From contig CABRZC010000028.1 in the NCBI GenBank assembly GCA_902475375.1, positions 1-20,888 on the forward strand: a DNA stretch of 20,888 nucleotides, written 5' to 3'. Under the pieces are notes generated by a model. That model saw only the letters and a program-made list of their open reading frames with translations, ran no database searches and was not told the DNA's origin. This document shows, piece by piece, positions 1-7,367 of the stretch. The stretch is from an uncultured Collinsella sp. GTDB lineage: Bacteria; Actinomycetota; Coriobacteriia; Coriobacteriales; Coriobacteriaceae. Position 1 is the first letter of the stretch. The number at the start of each line of letters is the position of its first letter. The position numbers and the translations under genes were made by a program.

Positions 1-16
1 GGGGGCTTTTCTTTTA
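1..16 (+). terminator. 3' half of a terminator cut by the window edge
   Basis: The first 16 bases are identical to 191-206, which form the 3' arm and T-rich tail of the complete terminator at 176-206. By analogy the window starts inside the loop or 3' arm of a second copy of that terminator. The 5' arm lies outside the window, so this is inferred from the repeat. Confidence 0.4.
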
Positions 17-26
17 CGCCGGCACT

Positions 27-55
27 GCATGGATTCGAACCTCGGTCGAGGCGCG
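27..55. repeat. direct repeat copy 1 (190-bp period)
   Basis: The 29 bases at 27-55 recur exactly at 217-245. The flanking 16 bases (1-16 and 191-206) also match, while the 10 bases between the two conserved blocks differ completely. The core GGATTCGAACC is the complement of a tRNA T-loop consensus (GGTTCGAATCC), and CTCGGTCGAG within it is a small inverted repeat. Confidence 0.7.
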
Positions 56-175
56 GGCGTCGAGAAAACGCGGAGCGTTTTAGCCCGCGGGCGAGCACGC
101 CGGCAGGCGGGCGAAGCCGGCGCGGATCCGCGAAGCGGATGCGCGGAATCCTATACGCCGCACCAATTGAAATCG

Positions 176-206
176 AAAGCCTCCGGTAACGGGGGCTTTT
201 CTTTTA
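176..206 (+). terminator. rho-independent terminator
   Basis: The arms AAGCCTCCG and CGGGGGCTT pair with one G-U wobble around a GTAA loop and are followed by a T-rich tail (TTTTCTTTTA). The complementary strand also has a T-rich flank, so it could act in both directions. It closes whatever is transcribed from the left edge and insulates the gene at 352. Confidence 0.65.
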
Positions 207-216
207 TGGCAACACA

Positions 217-245
217 GCATGGATTCGAACCTCGGTCGAGGCGCG
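217..245. repeat. direct repeat copy 2 (190-bp period)
   Basis: Exact copy of 27-55. Read on the minus strand, this copy is followed by 10 bases ending in TTGCCA, so the geometry (T-loop, 5 nt, 7 nt, G, CCA) matches a tRNA 3' end. The T stem has a mismatch and I found no acceptor or anticodon partner upstream, so it is at most a tRNA 3' fragment. Confidence 0.65.
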
Positions 246-351
246 AGCGTGAAGCGGACTATTTCTTATCGACTCGTGTAAGATTCCGAGTAGGTGTCGC
301 GGCCCATCCGCGACCGCTCCTTCTTTCAACGACTGATCAGGGTGATATTTC

Positions 352-2793
352 GTGGCAGAGCGTCCGACATACAAGCTCAGGTTTCTCGACCCCAAAAAGC
401 GTTTTCCATCGATGCCAGAGCAGCCTGCGGGGCGCTCATATGGTGTTGTCTGGAAAGTCTTTGGCGAGGACCCCAAAGAGTCGTGCTATGTCGTCGAATT
501 CGTCGGCAAAACTCACATATCGCTCTTGGGCTACGTGAGCGTGTCGGGCAAGGTTTATAAGGTTGATCGTCCTGTTCGGGAAGTACCGTTGCCCGAGGAC
601 CCTGACATGGAGCTGGTCCTTCACGAGTCCGATTCCAGTATTGGCGAGATTATGGTGAGGGAAGCTAACGGTGCAATGCGCGCGTGTGCGCGAACTGCCG
701 GCTCTCCCGAAGACCCCATGCGCGAGCAGTCCGACCACGAGACATGGAATTCGACCCGCGCCCTTCCTTACGGCGAGTTCATGGCCTCGATGTTCTTGCG
801 CTACGTGATATTTGCCAACTCCGAAAGCGCTCTTGCGAACACGACGGGCGTCGACGGTCTCGATGTAGACATGCAAAACGTTGTCGACAAGATCAAACTC
901 GTAAAGTTGCCCGAGCCGGTCGAGGTGTTTTTGGGCTTTGACACGGCACCGCTCCCCGATGCTATCGAGACGCTGCTCTATCGTGTTGACCATGCCGAGA
1001 ATCCGAGCGGTATCGAGCGCTATGCCGCCGCTCTTATGAGCGAGATCGACTTGCCCCGCCTGCGCACCATTGCTGCCAAGTCCGAAATGAGCCTAGCGCG
1101 CATCGACCGCTCAAAGCTGTTCTATCTCAATTTTGATCGTAGCCTGCTGGACCAGGACGAGATTGACATGCTGCTTGCCATCGAGTGCCGTCTCAACCGC
1201 CTCTCCGGCATCCTTGAGCGCATCGGGGCCGGATTGGTCCCCGCGGCATCCTCACCGAGCCTTGAGGGCTGCGCGCTCTTTGACGCGTGGCATATCGCCA
1301 AGACGACCAACGATGTTCCCCGACTGCTCGATACGGCCTCGAGCGACAACCCGTGGGGCAAACCGGGAACGGTGGCTTGCCAGCCGGGCGGTGAGTGGGA
1401 CGTGCGCACCCGCTTCGCGCGTATCGTCGAGGCGCTCAACGTGGTCACACGGCTCGACTATACCTATCGGGCAAACGTTGCCGAGGGGATTATGCTCGTT
1501 CGGTTTGGGCGCTCTGTCGTGGATGCCATGCCACAACGTGAATACGACGCCCGGGAGGATGTCTGGCGCGAGTTGGACGAGAACGCGCGTGTGATTTGGG
1601 CCGCGGAGCACGACGCGCGCGTGGCGCTTACGCTGGCAGCGGCTTGCTTTGCCGCAGGTGCCTGCATTGCGCGCTGCTATGTTCAGATTGCGGCTCCCGA
1701 CGGCGAGCAGGGTGAGCGCGTCATTGCAACATATTCCTTTGGGCGTGCGGCCTATCTGGCCAATTGCGTGCCTGTCGCCAAGGATCTTGAGAGCATGGAT
1801 ATGGACGATATGCCGTGCAAGCGCATGCTTGAGGCATATGAGTCGGATGCGCCGGATGCGATTGAGCCTGCGGAGGTTCACGTTCGCCCGCGTGACGACC
1901 ACCGTTCGCTGCCGCCGGCGTTGCGCGACCTGCTGCTTGCCGATACGGCTGATGAGCTCGAGGTCATGGAGATGGACGATGACCCGTATGTGGCGCGCGT
2001 CGTTGAGTTGCGCGAGCAGGCAAAAGTTGACCGTGCAAGCGCGTTTGAGGGCTTCTCCCGTCTTGTTGAGGAGCTGGAGGCCAAGTGTGCCGTTGCCGAG
2101 CTTTTGGCAACGGGTCCGGTCCAGACGCAGTTTTGCGACAACCAGCTGGTACGCATGGTGCTGCCGGTAATGGAGGAAGACCGCTCCGTTCGTATTTTGC
2201 GTGCTCCCGATGCGCTGTACTTTGCCCAGCACGAGATCTGCAGTTATTACGCCGAGCAGGAGGATTTTGAACGGGCATTGCCCGAGGTGCGTCGTCTTTA
2301 CGATCTGGCTCGCTCGTCCATGCAGTCGCACTTTGCGCTCATCAACGTGCTGGCGCGCCTGGAGCGCTTTGACGAGATTATCGAGGTGGCGCGCCACGGC
2401 CTGCGCATTGCCAGTGACCGTTCCGCAATCGGTTATCTGTTCTATCGTCTGGCGTTTGCCTATTGGAACTGCGACCAGCTCGAGCTCGCGTTGGCGTGCT
2501 ACCGCCTCGTGCCGCGCGGCGAGGAGTCGGGTGGTAGCGCGCTGGAAGAAATGCAGGGCCTTATGAACGAGATGGGCGTCAATGAGCCGCCGACGTTCGA
2601 GGATGCGGTTGAGACCATCCGTAAGGCCGGGCTCGAGCTGCCTCCCGTGTCCGCCGTGACCAACCAGCTGGCGGATGCCGCCGTGCAGCTGGTCGATAAC
2701 GGCTTCTTTTTCCTGGCGCGCGTCTGCATCTTCCAAATGTGGCGCACCATGGGCAACGATGAGCTCGGCTCCCTCAGTCGCTCGCTGGGGTAG
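352..2793 (+). CDS. large acidic TPR-like protein of unknown function
   Basis: This 813-residue protein starts at GTG 352, with a modest AGGGTGA ribosome site about six bases upstream. I do not recognise its family. There is no signal peptide and no membrane segment, so it is probably cytoplasmic. It is rich in Asp/Glu. Residues roughly 640-720 (for example the stretches LPEVRRLYDLARSS, ALINVLARLERFDEIIEVA and FYRLAFAYWNCDQLELALACY) have the helix-pair spacing and A/Y/L pattern of tetratricopeptide repeats, which normally mediate protein-protein contacts. The N-terminal 600 residues show no motif I can name. It appears monocistronic: a terminator lies upstream and 160 bp of non-coding sequence follows. 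A long open frame exists on the opposite strand (1252-2868) but is judged a shadow. The reading frame is well supported by uninterrupted length and codon pattern; the function is unknown. Confidence 0.85.
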   Translation: MAERPTYKLRFLDPKKRFPSMPEQPAGRSYGVVWKVFGEDPKESCYVVEFVGKTHISLLGYVSVSGKVYKVDRPVREVPLPEDPDMELVLHESDSSIGEIMVREANGAMRACARTAGSPEDPMREQSDHETWNSTRALPYGEFMASMFLRYVIFANSESALANTTGVDGLDVDMQNVVDKIKLVKLPEPVEVFLGFDTAPLPDAIETLLYRVDHAENPSGIERYAAALMSEIDLPRLRTIAAKSEMSLARIDRSKLFYLNFDRSLLDQDEIDMLLAIECRLNRLSGILERIGAGLVPAASSPSLEGCALFDAWHIAKTTNDVPRLLDTASSDNPWGKPGTVACQPGGEWDVRTRFARIVEALNVVTRLDYTYRANVAEGIMLVRFGRSVVDAMPQREYDAREDVWRELDENARVIWAAEHDARVALTLAAACFAAGACIARCYVQIAAPDGEQGERVIATYSFGRAAYLANCVPVAKDLESMDMDDMPCKRMLEAYESDAPDAIEPAEVHVRPRDDHRSLPPALRDLLLADTADELEVMEMDDDPYVARVVELREQAKVDRASAFEGFSRLVEELEAKCAVAELLATGPVQTQFCDNQLVRMVLPVMEEDRSVRILRAPDALYFAQHEICSYYAEQEDFERALPEVRRLYDLARSSMQSHFALINVLARLERFDEIIEVARHGLRIASDRSAIGYLFYRLAFAYWNCDQLELALACYRLVPRGEESGGSALEEMQGLMNEMGVNEPPTFEDAVETIRKAGLELPPVSAVTNQLADAAVQLVDNGFFFLARVCIFQMWRTMGNDELGSLSRSLG

Positions 2794-2882
2794 GGGCGAT
2801 ATAGAGGGGCCGCACTGCGCTATTTGTATCGGCGCGGGCGGGAGGACCCGGCAGGATCGGTAAGGCATAAAGCCGCCGAGCC

Positions 2883-2938
2883 TGCTAAAACTGTTAAACT
2901 CTGCTAAAGTTGCTAAACTTTGTTAAAGTTGTTAAAAC
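2883..2938. promoter_or_regulatory. six-copy TG(C/T)TAAA array (probable operator)
   Basis: The heptamer TG(C/T)TAAA begins at 2883, 2892, 2902, 2911, 2921 and 2930, i.e. alternating 9- and 10-bp steps (19 bp per two copies). The array is AT-rich against GC-rich surroundings and ends about six bases before the ribosome site of the ATPase gene. Such phased iterons usually bind several copies of one protein. The downstream gene encodes a protein with a helix-turn-helix-like C-terminus, so autoregulation is the simplest inference. The repeat itself is directly visible; its role is not. Confidence 0.6.
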
Positions 2939-2955
2939 TAGCAGAGGAGGGCAGA

Positions 2956-4038
2956 ATGACGAAAGCTGTTAACCCCTTTAAGCCAACGGCGGGCATGAAT
3001 CCGCCTGAGCTTATCGGACGGGACACTGTTTTGGATGACTTTGCCGAGGCTCTTGAGAATGGTCCTGGTGCCCCCGATCGACTCATGCGCATCTCGGGCG
3101 TCCGAGGCACAGGTAAAACGGTGCTCCTTAATGCATTGGGTGACCTTGCACGCAAAAAAGGATTCGAGGTCGTTGACGTTGCCTCCAATGCTGGTTTTTG
3201 CAATAGAATCCTCGAGGCTCTGCAGCGAAACGTTCGTCTTGAATCAATCTCGATTTCCCCATCGATTTTAGGGGTCAGCCTTGGCTCCATGGAGATGTCG
3301 AAGTCGGCCTCTCATCTGGGCGAGGCGATGTACGATGCTGCGAAGCGCGGTGGTCTGCTCATTACGCTCGACGAGATCCAGGATGCCTCAACTGAGGAAA
3401 TGCGCGAGCTAGGCAATGAGATGCAGCTCTTGATTCGCCAAGGAGCGAATGTCGCTTTCGCTTTCGCCGGGCTGCCGACATCGGTAGATGGCGTGGTGGT
3501 GGATGATACGTTGACGTTCCTTCAGCGAGCCAAACATGTTGAACTTACTCGGCTTTCCGATTTTGAAGTTGGCGGATCGTTTGAGGATACGATGAGACGA
3601 GCGGGCAAGGAGCTCGACAAAGGTGCCGCTGAGCTATTAACAAAAGCTTCGGCAGGCTATCCCTTTATGGTCCAGCTGGTCGGATATTACGCTTGGCAGG
3701 TTGCTGCGCGCAGTGGGGCGGAGAGTGTGAGCGAAGAGGCGGCTCGTAAGGGTATCCAGGCGGCTCTTGATAGCTTTAATGCTATGGTGATTGCCCCAGC
3801 GCTGCGCAGGGTGTCGGAACGGCAGTTTCAGTATCTCGCGGCGATGGCTCAATGCGAGGGCGTCGATATCGCCAACGGCGATATCGCCAAGAAGATGGGT
3901 TTGTCGGCGAACAAAGTTGGGTCATATCGCAAGCGTCTGATCGATGCGGGGTTGATTGAGCCCGCGGGCTATGGCTGTGTTTCGTTTGCAATTCCGTACA
4001 TGCGCGATTATCTGTTGGAGACCGTTCGAGAGGACTAA
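2956..4038 (+). CDS. AAA+/ATPase_2-type ATPase with winged-helix C-terminus
   Basis: A 360-residue cytoplasmic P-loop ATPase. ATG 2956 is chosen because GAGGAGG lies five bases upstream; an upstream TTG (2920) falls inside the repeat array. An N-terminal IGRD motif precedes Walker A (GVRGTGKT, about residues 46-53), then Walker B (LLITLDEIQ, about 134-142) and a sensor-like FAFAGLP segment (about 168-174). The last 80 residues (FQYLAAMA, GDIAKKMGLSANKVGSYRKR, LIDAGLIEPAG) have the pattern of a winged helix. This layout resembles prokaryotic ATPase families related to Orc1/Cdc6 and STAND proteins, which are often linked to mobile or defence loci, but the exact family is unclear. It stands alone between the TPR gene and tRNA-Ser, and its base composition looks somewhat lower in GC than its neighbours, which may indicate acquisition. 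Partner and target are unknown. Confidence 0.85.
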   Translation: MTKAVNPFKPTAGMNPPELIGRDTVLDDFAEALENGPGAPDRLMRISGVRGTGKTVLLNALGDLARKKGFEVVDVASNAGFCNRILEALQRNVRLESISISPSILGVSLGSMEMSKSASHLGEAMYDAAKRGGLLITLDEIQDASTEEMRELGNEMQLLIRQGANVAFAFAGLPTSVDGVVVDDTLTFLQRAKHVELTRLSDFEVGGSFEDTMRRAGKELDKGAAELLTKASAGYPFMVQLVGYYAWQVAARSGAESVSEEAARKGIQAALDSFNAMVIAPALRRVSERQFQYLAAMAQCEGVDIANGDIAKKMGLSANKVGSYRKRLIDAGLIEPAGYGCVSFAIPYMRDYLLETVRED

Positions 4039-4087
4039 TAAAGAATGGGCTGTCCGCGCTGTCGCTGGGGCCGTCCTTGTATCTTTG

Positions 4088-4142
4088 TCTCAATCTGTAA
4101 CATCTGGAGGGGATTACGGCCTGCAGATGTTACAGATTGAGA
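4088..4142. repeat. perfect 19-bp inverted repeat
   Basis: The arms 4088-4106 (TCTCAATCTGTAACATCTG) and 4124-4142 are exact reverse complements around a 17-base spacer. No T-run follows on either strand, so it is not a standard terminator. It could be a palindromic repeat element, a two-dimer operator, or terminal repeats of a lost or miniature element. It sits 50 bp after the ATPase gene and 105 bp before tRNA-Ser. Confidence 0.8.
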
Positions 4143-4151
4143 TGATTGACT

Positions 4152-4194
4152 GAGACGTTTACTGGTAAAAGAGAGGTAAAAGAGGAAACGCCTC
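4152..4194. other. tandem 11-bp repeat inside an imperfect stem
   Basis: GGTAAAAGAG occurs at 4164-4173 and again at 4175-4184. This pair is flanked by GAGACGTTT (4152-4160) and AAACGCCTC (4186-4194), which pair with one mismatch. The role is unknown; it lies just upstream of the tRNA promoter. Confidence 0.35.
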
Positions 4195-4204
4195 AAAATT
4201 CCCC

Positions 4205-4233
4205 TTGCCCAACTTCGGCTGTTTGGTTACTAT
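4205..4233 (+). promoter_or_regulatory. promoter of tRNA-Ser
   Basis: A -35 like TTGCCC (4205-4210), a 17-base spacer and a -10 TACTAT (4228-4233) place the transcription start a few bases before the mature tRNA 5' end at 4248. Confidence 0.55.
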
Positions 4234-4247
4234 AGAACGGCTGTTAC

Positions 4248-4338
4248 GGAGAGCTGACCGAGAGGCCGAAGGTGCTCGCCTGCTAAGCGAGTATGCCCCA
4301 AAAGGGCATCTGGGGTTCGAATCCCCAGCTCTCTGCCA
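4248..4338 (+). tRNA. tRNA-Ser (anticodon GCT)
   Basis: The acceptor arms GGAGAGC and GCTCTCT pair over seven positions (one G-U), followed by discriminator G and an encoded CCA. The anticodon stem CTCGC/GCGAG encloses CTGCTAA, giving anticodon GCT, which reads serine AGC/AGU codons. A long variable arm (ATGCCC/GGGCAT) is typical of class II tRNAs such as serine. The T arm TGGGG-TTCGAAT-CCCCA is perfect. It has its own promoter and terminator. Confidence 0.97.
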
Positions 4339-4352
4339 GTATGACTTTGAAG

Positions 4353-4378
4353 AAGGGTCCCATTTGGGGCCCTTTTTT
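4353..4378 (+). terminator. rho-independent terminator of tRNA-Ser
   Basis: AAGGGTCCC and GGGGCCCTT pair with one wobble around ATTT and are followed by six T residues. Confidence 0.85.
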
Positions 4379-4514
4379 ATTATCAAGAATGGCGGCTGGG
4401 GATTAGAGTCCGAAAGGGCGTGAACATTAGGCAAACACGGGGCGCTTGAAAACGGGGAGACCCAGGCGTGCTCGTGCACCCCGGTGTGGGGTTCCGAGGG
4501 GATGGAGTAGAAAT

Positions 4515-5666
4515 ATGGTAAAGGTCGGGCTGCGTAAGCCGAATCTAAAGACATCACTCAAGGCAAGAACGACCGGCAGAGCGAAGCGCGCGGTAAGGCG
4601 GGCGATAATCCCCGGCTATGGTAAGAAGGGCATGGGGTGGATCAAAAATCCGAAGAAGGCTGCTTACAATGCCGTATACAGCAGAACGACCGTCGGAGTT
4701 GGGGATGTCGCTCGCGCCGTTGCTAAATCAGGCGCTCGGAGCTCGGCGTCAAGGACGTCCTCAATTACTGTTTCATCGCATGAAATTACACCTTTGGCGA
4801 AGCCTGAACAGAAATCTCTCACTCGAGAGATTACGTCGGTTGACAGGGCAAACAAGGCGCTTTTGCTATGCTTCCTTCTTGGGTGGTCGGGCGCTCATAG
4901 GGCGTATGCACGGATGTGGGGTAGCTTCTTTCTATATCTCTTTACCTTTGGCCTTTTTGGATTTGGTTGGCTGTTTGATATTGTGACACTACTGATGAGA
5001 CGCTCCGAGCTAAGGCGTCTCGGCGACAGTGATCCGACTCAACAGCAAGCGCCATGTTCCGTTGATTCTACATTCGATCGAAATGTCGCCGACTCCGGAA
5101 ATTGGGAACAGCGTGGAGATGGGGAGGCTGCGGCTCGGCTAGAGCTTCAACGTAAAAACCGTGCCTATATGGAAGAAAACGGCATCGACGTGGAGATGTT
5201 TACCGAGGAAAAGGTCGCGGCGGACGCCTTGCGAACCATTGAGTCGGTATGCCCGTGCATGCTTAGGTTTGACCGAGGCATGAGCGAAGAGGAGCCAAGC
5301 ATCAGCTTTTGCTCTCCAACAAAGACGGGGAAAATGCCCAAGAATGTCGTCGAGGCCCGCATTTACCATCAGGATGTGAAGCTATTGATGGATTCCCACG
5401 GCTTCGAATTGCCGGAGTATGGTGACAGCATCAATGTCATGATTAGTTATCTAGCTGATGGGCGCATAAATAAAGTCGATATCCATGGGTTCCATAATGG
5501 CCGCTCCGTTAGTGTCTCCATTCGCAGGCGGAGCGACGATCTTGTTATGACGAGTGCGGGCACCATCGGAGAAACGGGTGCCTGGCAATCGCTGTGTCCT
5601 GGGGCAGACCCCTCAGCTGGGGATCTTTTCAGGGCCTTGACCAAGGAGGTCGAAAGGATCTACTAG
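4515..5666 (+). CDS. TM2-domain membrane protein with basic N-terminal segment
   Basis: A 383-residue protein. ATG 4515 is preferred because GGAG lies seven bases upstream; an in-frame upstream ATG at 4446 has no comparable ribosome site. Three parts are visible. Residues 1-60 are strongly basic and contain IPGYGKKGMGWIKNPKKAAY, a segment I recall at the N-terminus of various Gram-positive proteins of unclear function. Residues about 113-163 match the TM2 domain: NKALLLCFLLGWSGAHRAY, then two hydrophobic stretches separated by a short turn and ending in FDIVTLLM. Residues about 190-383 are soluble, with a charged helix followed by a globular region of no known family. TM2 proteins are small membrane proteins of mostly unknown role. 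The gene stands alone after tRNA-Ser, and its GC content looks lower than the average of the window. Confidence 0.8.
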   Translation: MVKVGLRKPNLKTSLKARTTGRAKRAVRRAIIPGYGKKGMGWIKNPKKAAYNAVYSRTTVGVGDVARAVAKSGARSSASRTSSITVSSHEITPLAKPEQKSLTREITSVDRANKALLLCFLLGWSGAHRAYARMWGSFFLYLFTFGLFGFGWLFDIVTLLMRRSELRRLGDSDPTQQQAPCSVDSTFDRNVADSGNWEQRGDGEAAARLELQRKNRAYMEENGIDVEMFTEEKVAADALRTIESVCPCMLRFDRGMSEEEPSISFCSPTKTGKMPKNVVEARIYHQDVKLLMDSHGFELPEYGDSINVMISYLADGRINKVDIHGFHNGRSVSVSIRRRSDDLVMTSAGTIGETGAWQSLCPGADPSAGDLFRALTKEVERIY

Positions 5667-5770
5667 CATGCCCGGTGGACCCGTTTTCAAGGTCCGAAAA
5701 GACACAGCGAAGGTAAACGGCTAGCAATGTCGCTTTGGTGATTCTGACGCATCCCGTTTAAGAGGTATTC

Positions 5771-5798
5771 AAAAAGAGGCGCCCCGTTGGACGCCTCT
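5771..5798 (-). terminator. rho-independent terminator of the carboxypeptidase gene
   Basis: Read on the minus strand, AGAGGCGTCC and GGGCGCCTCT pair with one wobble around AACG and are followed by TTTTT. It lies about 30 bases after the stop codon of the minus-strand gene that ends at 5828. Confidence 0.85.
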
Positions 5799-5827
5799 CC
5801 AATCTCAAATGTAATGTTCCCCCAGCC

Positions 5828-7168
5828 CTACACCTCGGGCGCCTTGGCGATGGTCTCGCTTTCTGCCGTAAGTGGGCGGTTGTCGATGCGGCGGCCCAAG
5901 CGGTCGAGTTTTACAAGGAGCCACTCAATGGGATTCGGCCCCGAGTCTTCCTCGTCGGCAACCAAATCCATGACGGCGATCTTGGTGCCGTCTTGCTTGA
6001 GCGTCACGCTGCCCACCTTGTCGCCCACATGCACCGTGCCCGAAAGGTCATCGTAGGTAACCTTCTCGGTCACCTCTCCAGCAAGCGAAAAGACGGTTGC
6101 CTGAGCTGCGGGGTCGGCGAGCGTGGCATCGATCGTCTTGTCCGTCCAATCGGTCTGGCTAATGCGCGCGATGAGCGGATTGCCGTTGGTGGTCTTTTCC
6201 TGCGTGTTGGCGATCGCAACCGTCACCTTGTGGCCGTAGTACCAGTTGGCAAGGGCGGCCGTGTCGGCAAAGCGCTGATCGGTGGTGCTGGAGTTCAAGA
6301 CGACGGTGTAGGTCTCGTCGCCATCGCGGTTGTAGGCTGCCGTAAAGCAATAGCCGGCATCGTCGGTGGTGCCGGTCTTACCGCCGATATTGCCGTCCTG
6401 CCCCAGCAGCTCATTGTGCGTATCCATGGAATGCGAATGGTCGGAACCGTCGGCGCCCGTAACCTCAATCCAGGAATCATCGCTCGCCACGATTTCGCGG
6501 AACGTATCGCTCTTCATTGCCTCCTGCATCATCAGGGCTACATCGTGCGCGGTAGAGTGCATGTCGCCGGCCCACTCATCAAAGTCCAGACCGTGCGGAT
6601 TCTCAAAAAGCGTTCCCGTGCAGCCGAGCTTTTTAGCGCGCTCGTTCATGGCCTTTACAAAGGTGGCCACGGCGTCCTTGGTCTTGGGGTCAATCTTTTT
6701 GCCCACGTGCTCGGCAAGCGCGATGGCGGCATCGTTGCCCGAGGGGATCATCAGGCCGCGCAGAGCTTGCTCCACCGTGAGCTCGTCGCCTTCGAGCAGG
6801 CCGGCGGTCGAGTTGCCTACGGTGGCGGCAGCATTGCTCACCGTGATCTTCTCGTCCATTTTGCAGTTCTCGACGGTCAGGATCGCGGTCATGACCTTGG
6901 TAATTGAGGCGATCTTGACCTGCTCGTCGGCACTTCGGGCGTAATAGACGGAACCGTCCTTGCTCATGACGATGGCGTTGGTCGCATCGATATCGGGCAG
7001 ATTATCGGCCGTGATGCCGCGGGCGTCGGCGGTCTTACCGCAAACGATATCGGTCGTAAGCACCTGGGCGTTGGCGATAGACGGCACACCGGCAGCAAGG
7101 GCGAGAGCGCAGGCAATGCCGGCGGTCAGTTGCGCGGAGCGCTTTGCAAGAGAACTAAGGGTCTTCAC
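5828..7168 (-). CDS. D-alanyl-D-alanine carboxypeptidase (peptidase S11, PBP5-like)
   Basis: This protein trims the terminal D-alanine from peptidoglycan stem peptides outside the membrane. From GTG 7168 it has 446 residues. A signal peptide is evident (KTLSSLAKR, then a hydrophobic stretch ending IANA, cleavage near residue 34). All three S11 active-site motifs are present: SITK (S88, K91), SGN (143-145) and KTG (264-266). The C-terminal part is a beta domain followed by a short amphipathic segment (PIEWLLVKLDRLGRRI) like the membrane-binding helix of PBP5. The start is uncertain: GTG 7168 fits the signal peptide but has a poor ribosome site, TTG 7207 is an alternative, and longer in-frame versions would collide with the response regulator gene. 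A TATACT -10-like box lies about 40 bases upstream of the GTG. It is transcribed divergently from a VanRS-like pair, which suggests cell-wall-linked control. Confidence 0.93.
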   Translation of the reverse strand: MKTLSSLAKRSAQLTAGIACALALAAGVPSIANAQVLTTDIVCGKTADARGITADNLPDIDATNAIVMSKDGSVYYARSADEQVKIASITKVMTAILTVENCKMDEKITVSNAAATVGNSTAGLLEGDELTVEQALRGLMIPSGNDAAIALAEHVGKKIDPKTKDAVATFVKAMNERAKKLGCTGTLFENPHGLDFDEWAGDMHSTAHDVALMMQEAMKSDTFREIVASDDSWIEVTGADGSDHSHSMDTHNELLGQDGNIGGKTGTTDDAGYCFTAAYNRDGDETYTVVLNSSTTDQRFADTAALANWYYGHKVTVAIANTQEKTTNGNPLIARISQTDWTDKTIDATLADPAAQATVFSLAGEVTEKVTYDDLSGTVHVGDKVGSVTLKQDGTKIAVMDLVADEEDSGPNPIEWLLVKLDRLGRRIDNRPLTAESETIAKAPEV

Positions 7169-7367
7169 AGATTTCGCTTTCGACGGGATGGTCTCTTCAG
7201 AGTTCAAAGTATATCGTTTACCGGCGCGGACAATCAGCGCGCGGGCGTGCGCGGCCCATGTCTGCGCCCGAACGGACGCATAGGTTCTTAAGGACGACTT
7301 AATCGCCCGCGCTTGTTGTGTGTGGCGCGCGCTGCCTCGGGCATAATGGAGCGCGAGAGGAGCACGC

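Larger units (their letters stand above)
1..351. other. gene-free structured stretch with hairpins
   Basis: I see no convincing gene here. The stretch holds two copies of a repeat unit (offset 190 bp), several GC-rich inverted repeats between 60 and 155 (for example AAAACGC/GCGTTTT near 64-82, CGCCGGC/GCCGGCG near 109-141, and the palindrome GCGGATCCGC), a terminator at 176-206, and a 7-bp hairpin GTCGCGG/CCGCGAC near 297-315 just upstream of the first gene. Open frames across it are short and lack ribosome sites. Confidence 0.5.

Noticed and set aside
207..300. Possible tRNA on the minus strand ending in CCA at 207
   Set aside because: T-loop and CCA spacing fit, but the T stem has a mismatch, the matching 5' acceptor strand is absent at the right distance and no anticodon arm is found. 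Treated only as a tRNA-like fragment.
1252..2868. 538-codon open frame on the minus strand over the TPR-like gene
   Set aside because: It lies wholly opposite a well-supported plus-strand gene, has no ribosome site, and its composition (rich in Arg, His, Gln and Leu) is what the complement of the GC-biased plus-strand codons gives.
2883..2938. CRISPR-like array
   Set aside because: Units are 7 bp at 9-10 bp steps, far too short for repeat-spacer structure, and no cas genes are present.
4088..4142. Intrinsic terminator of the ATPase gene
   Set aside because: The stem is AT-rich with a 17-base loop and has no T-run on either side.
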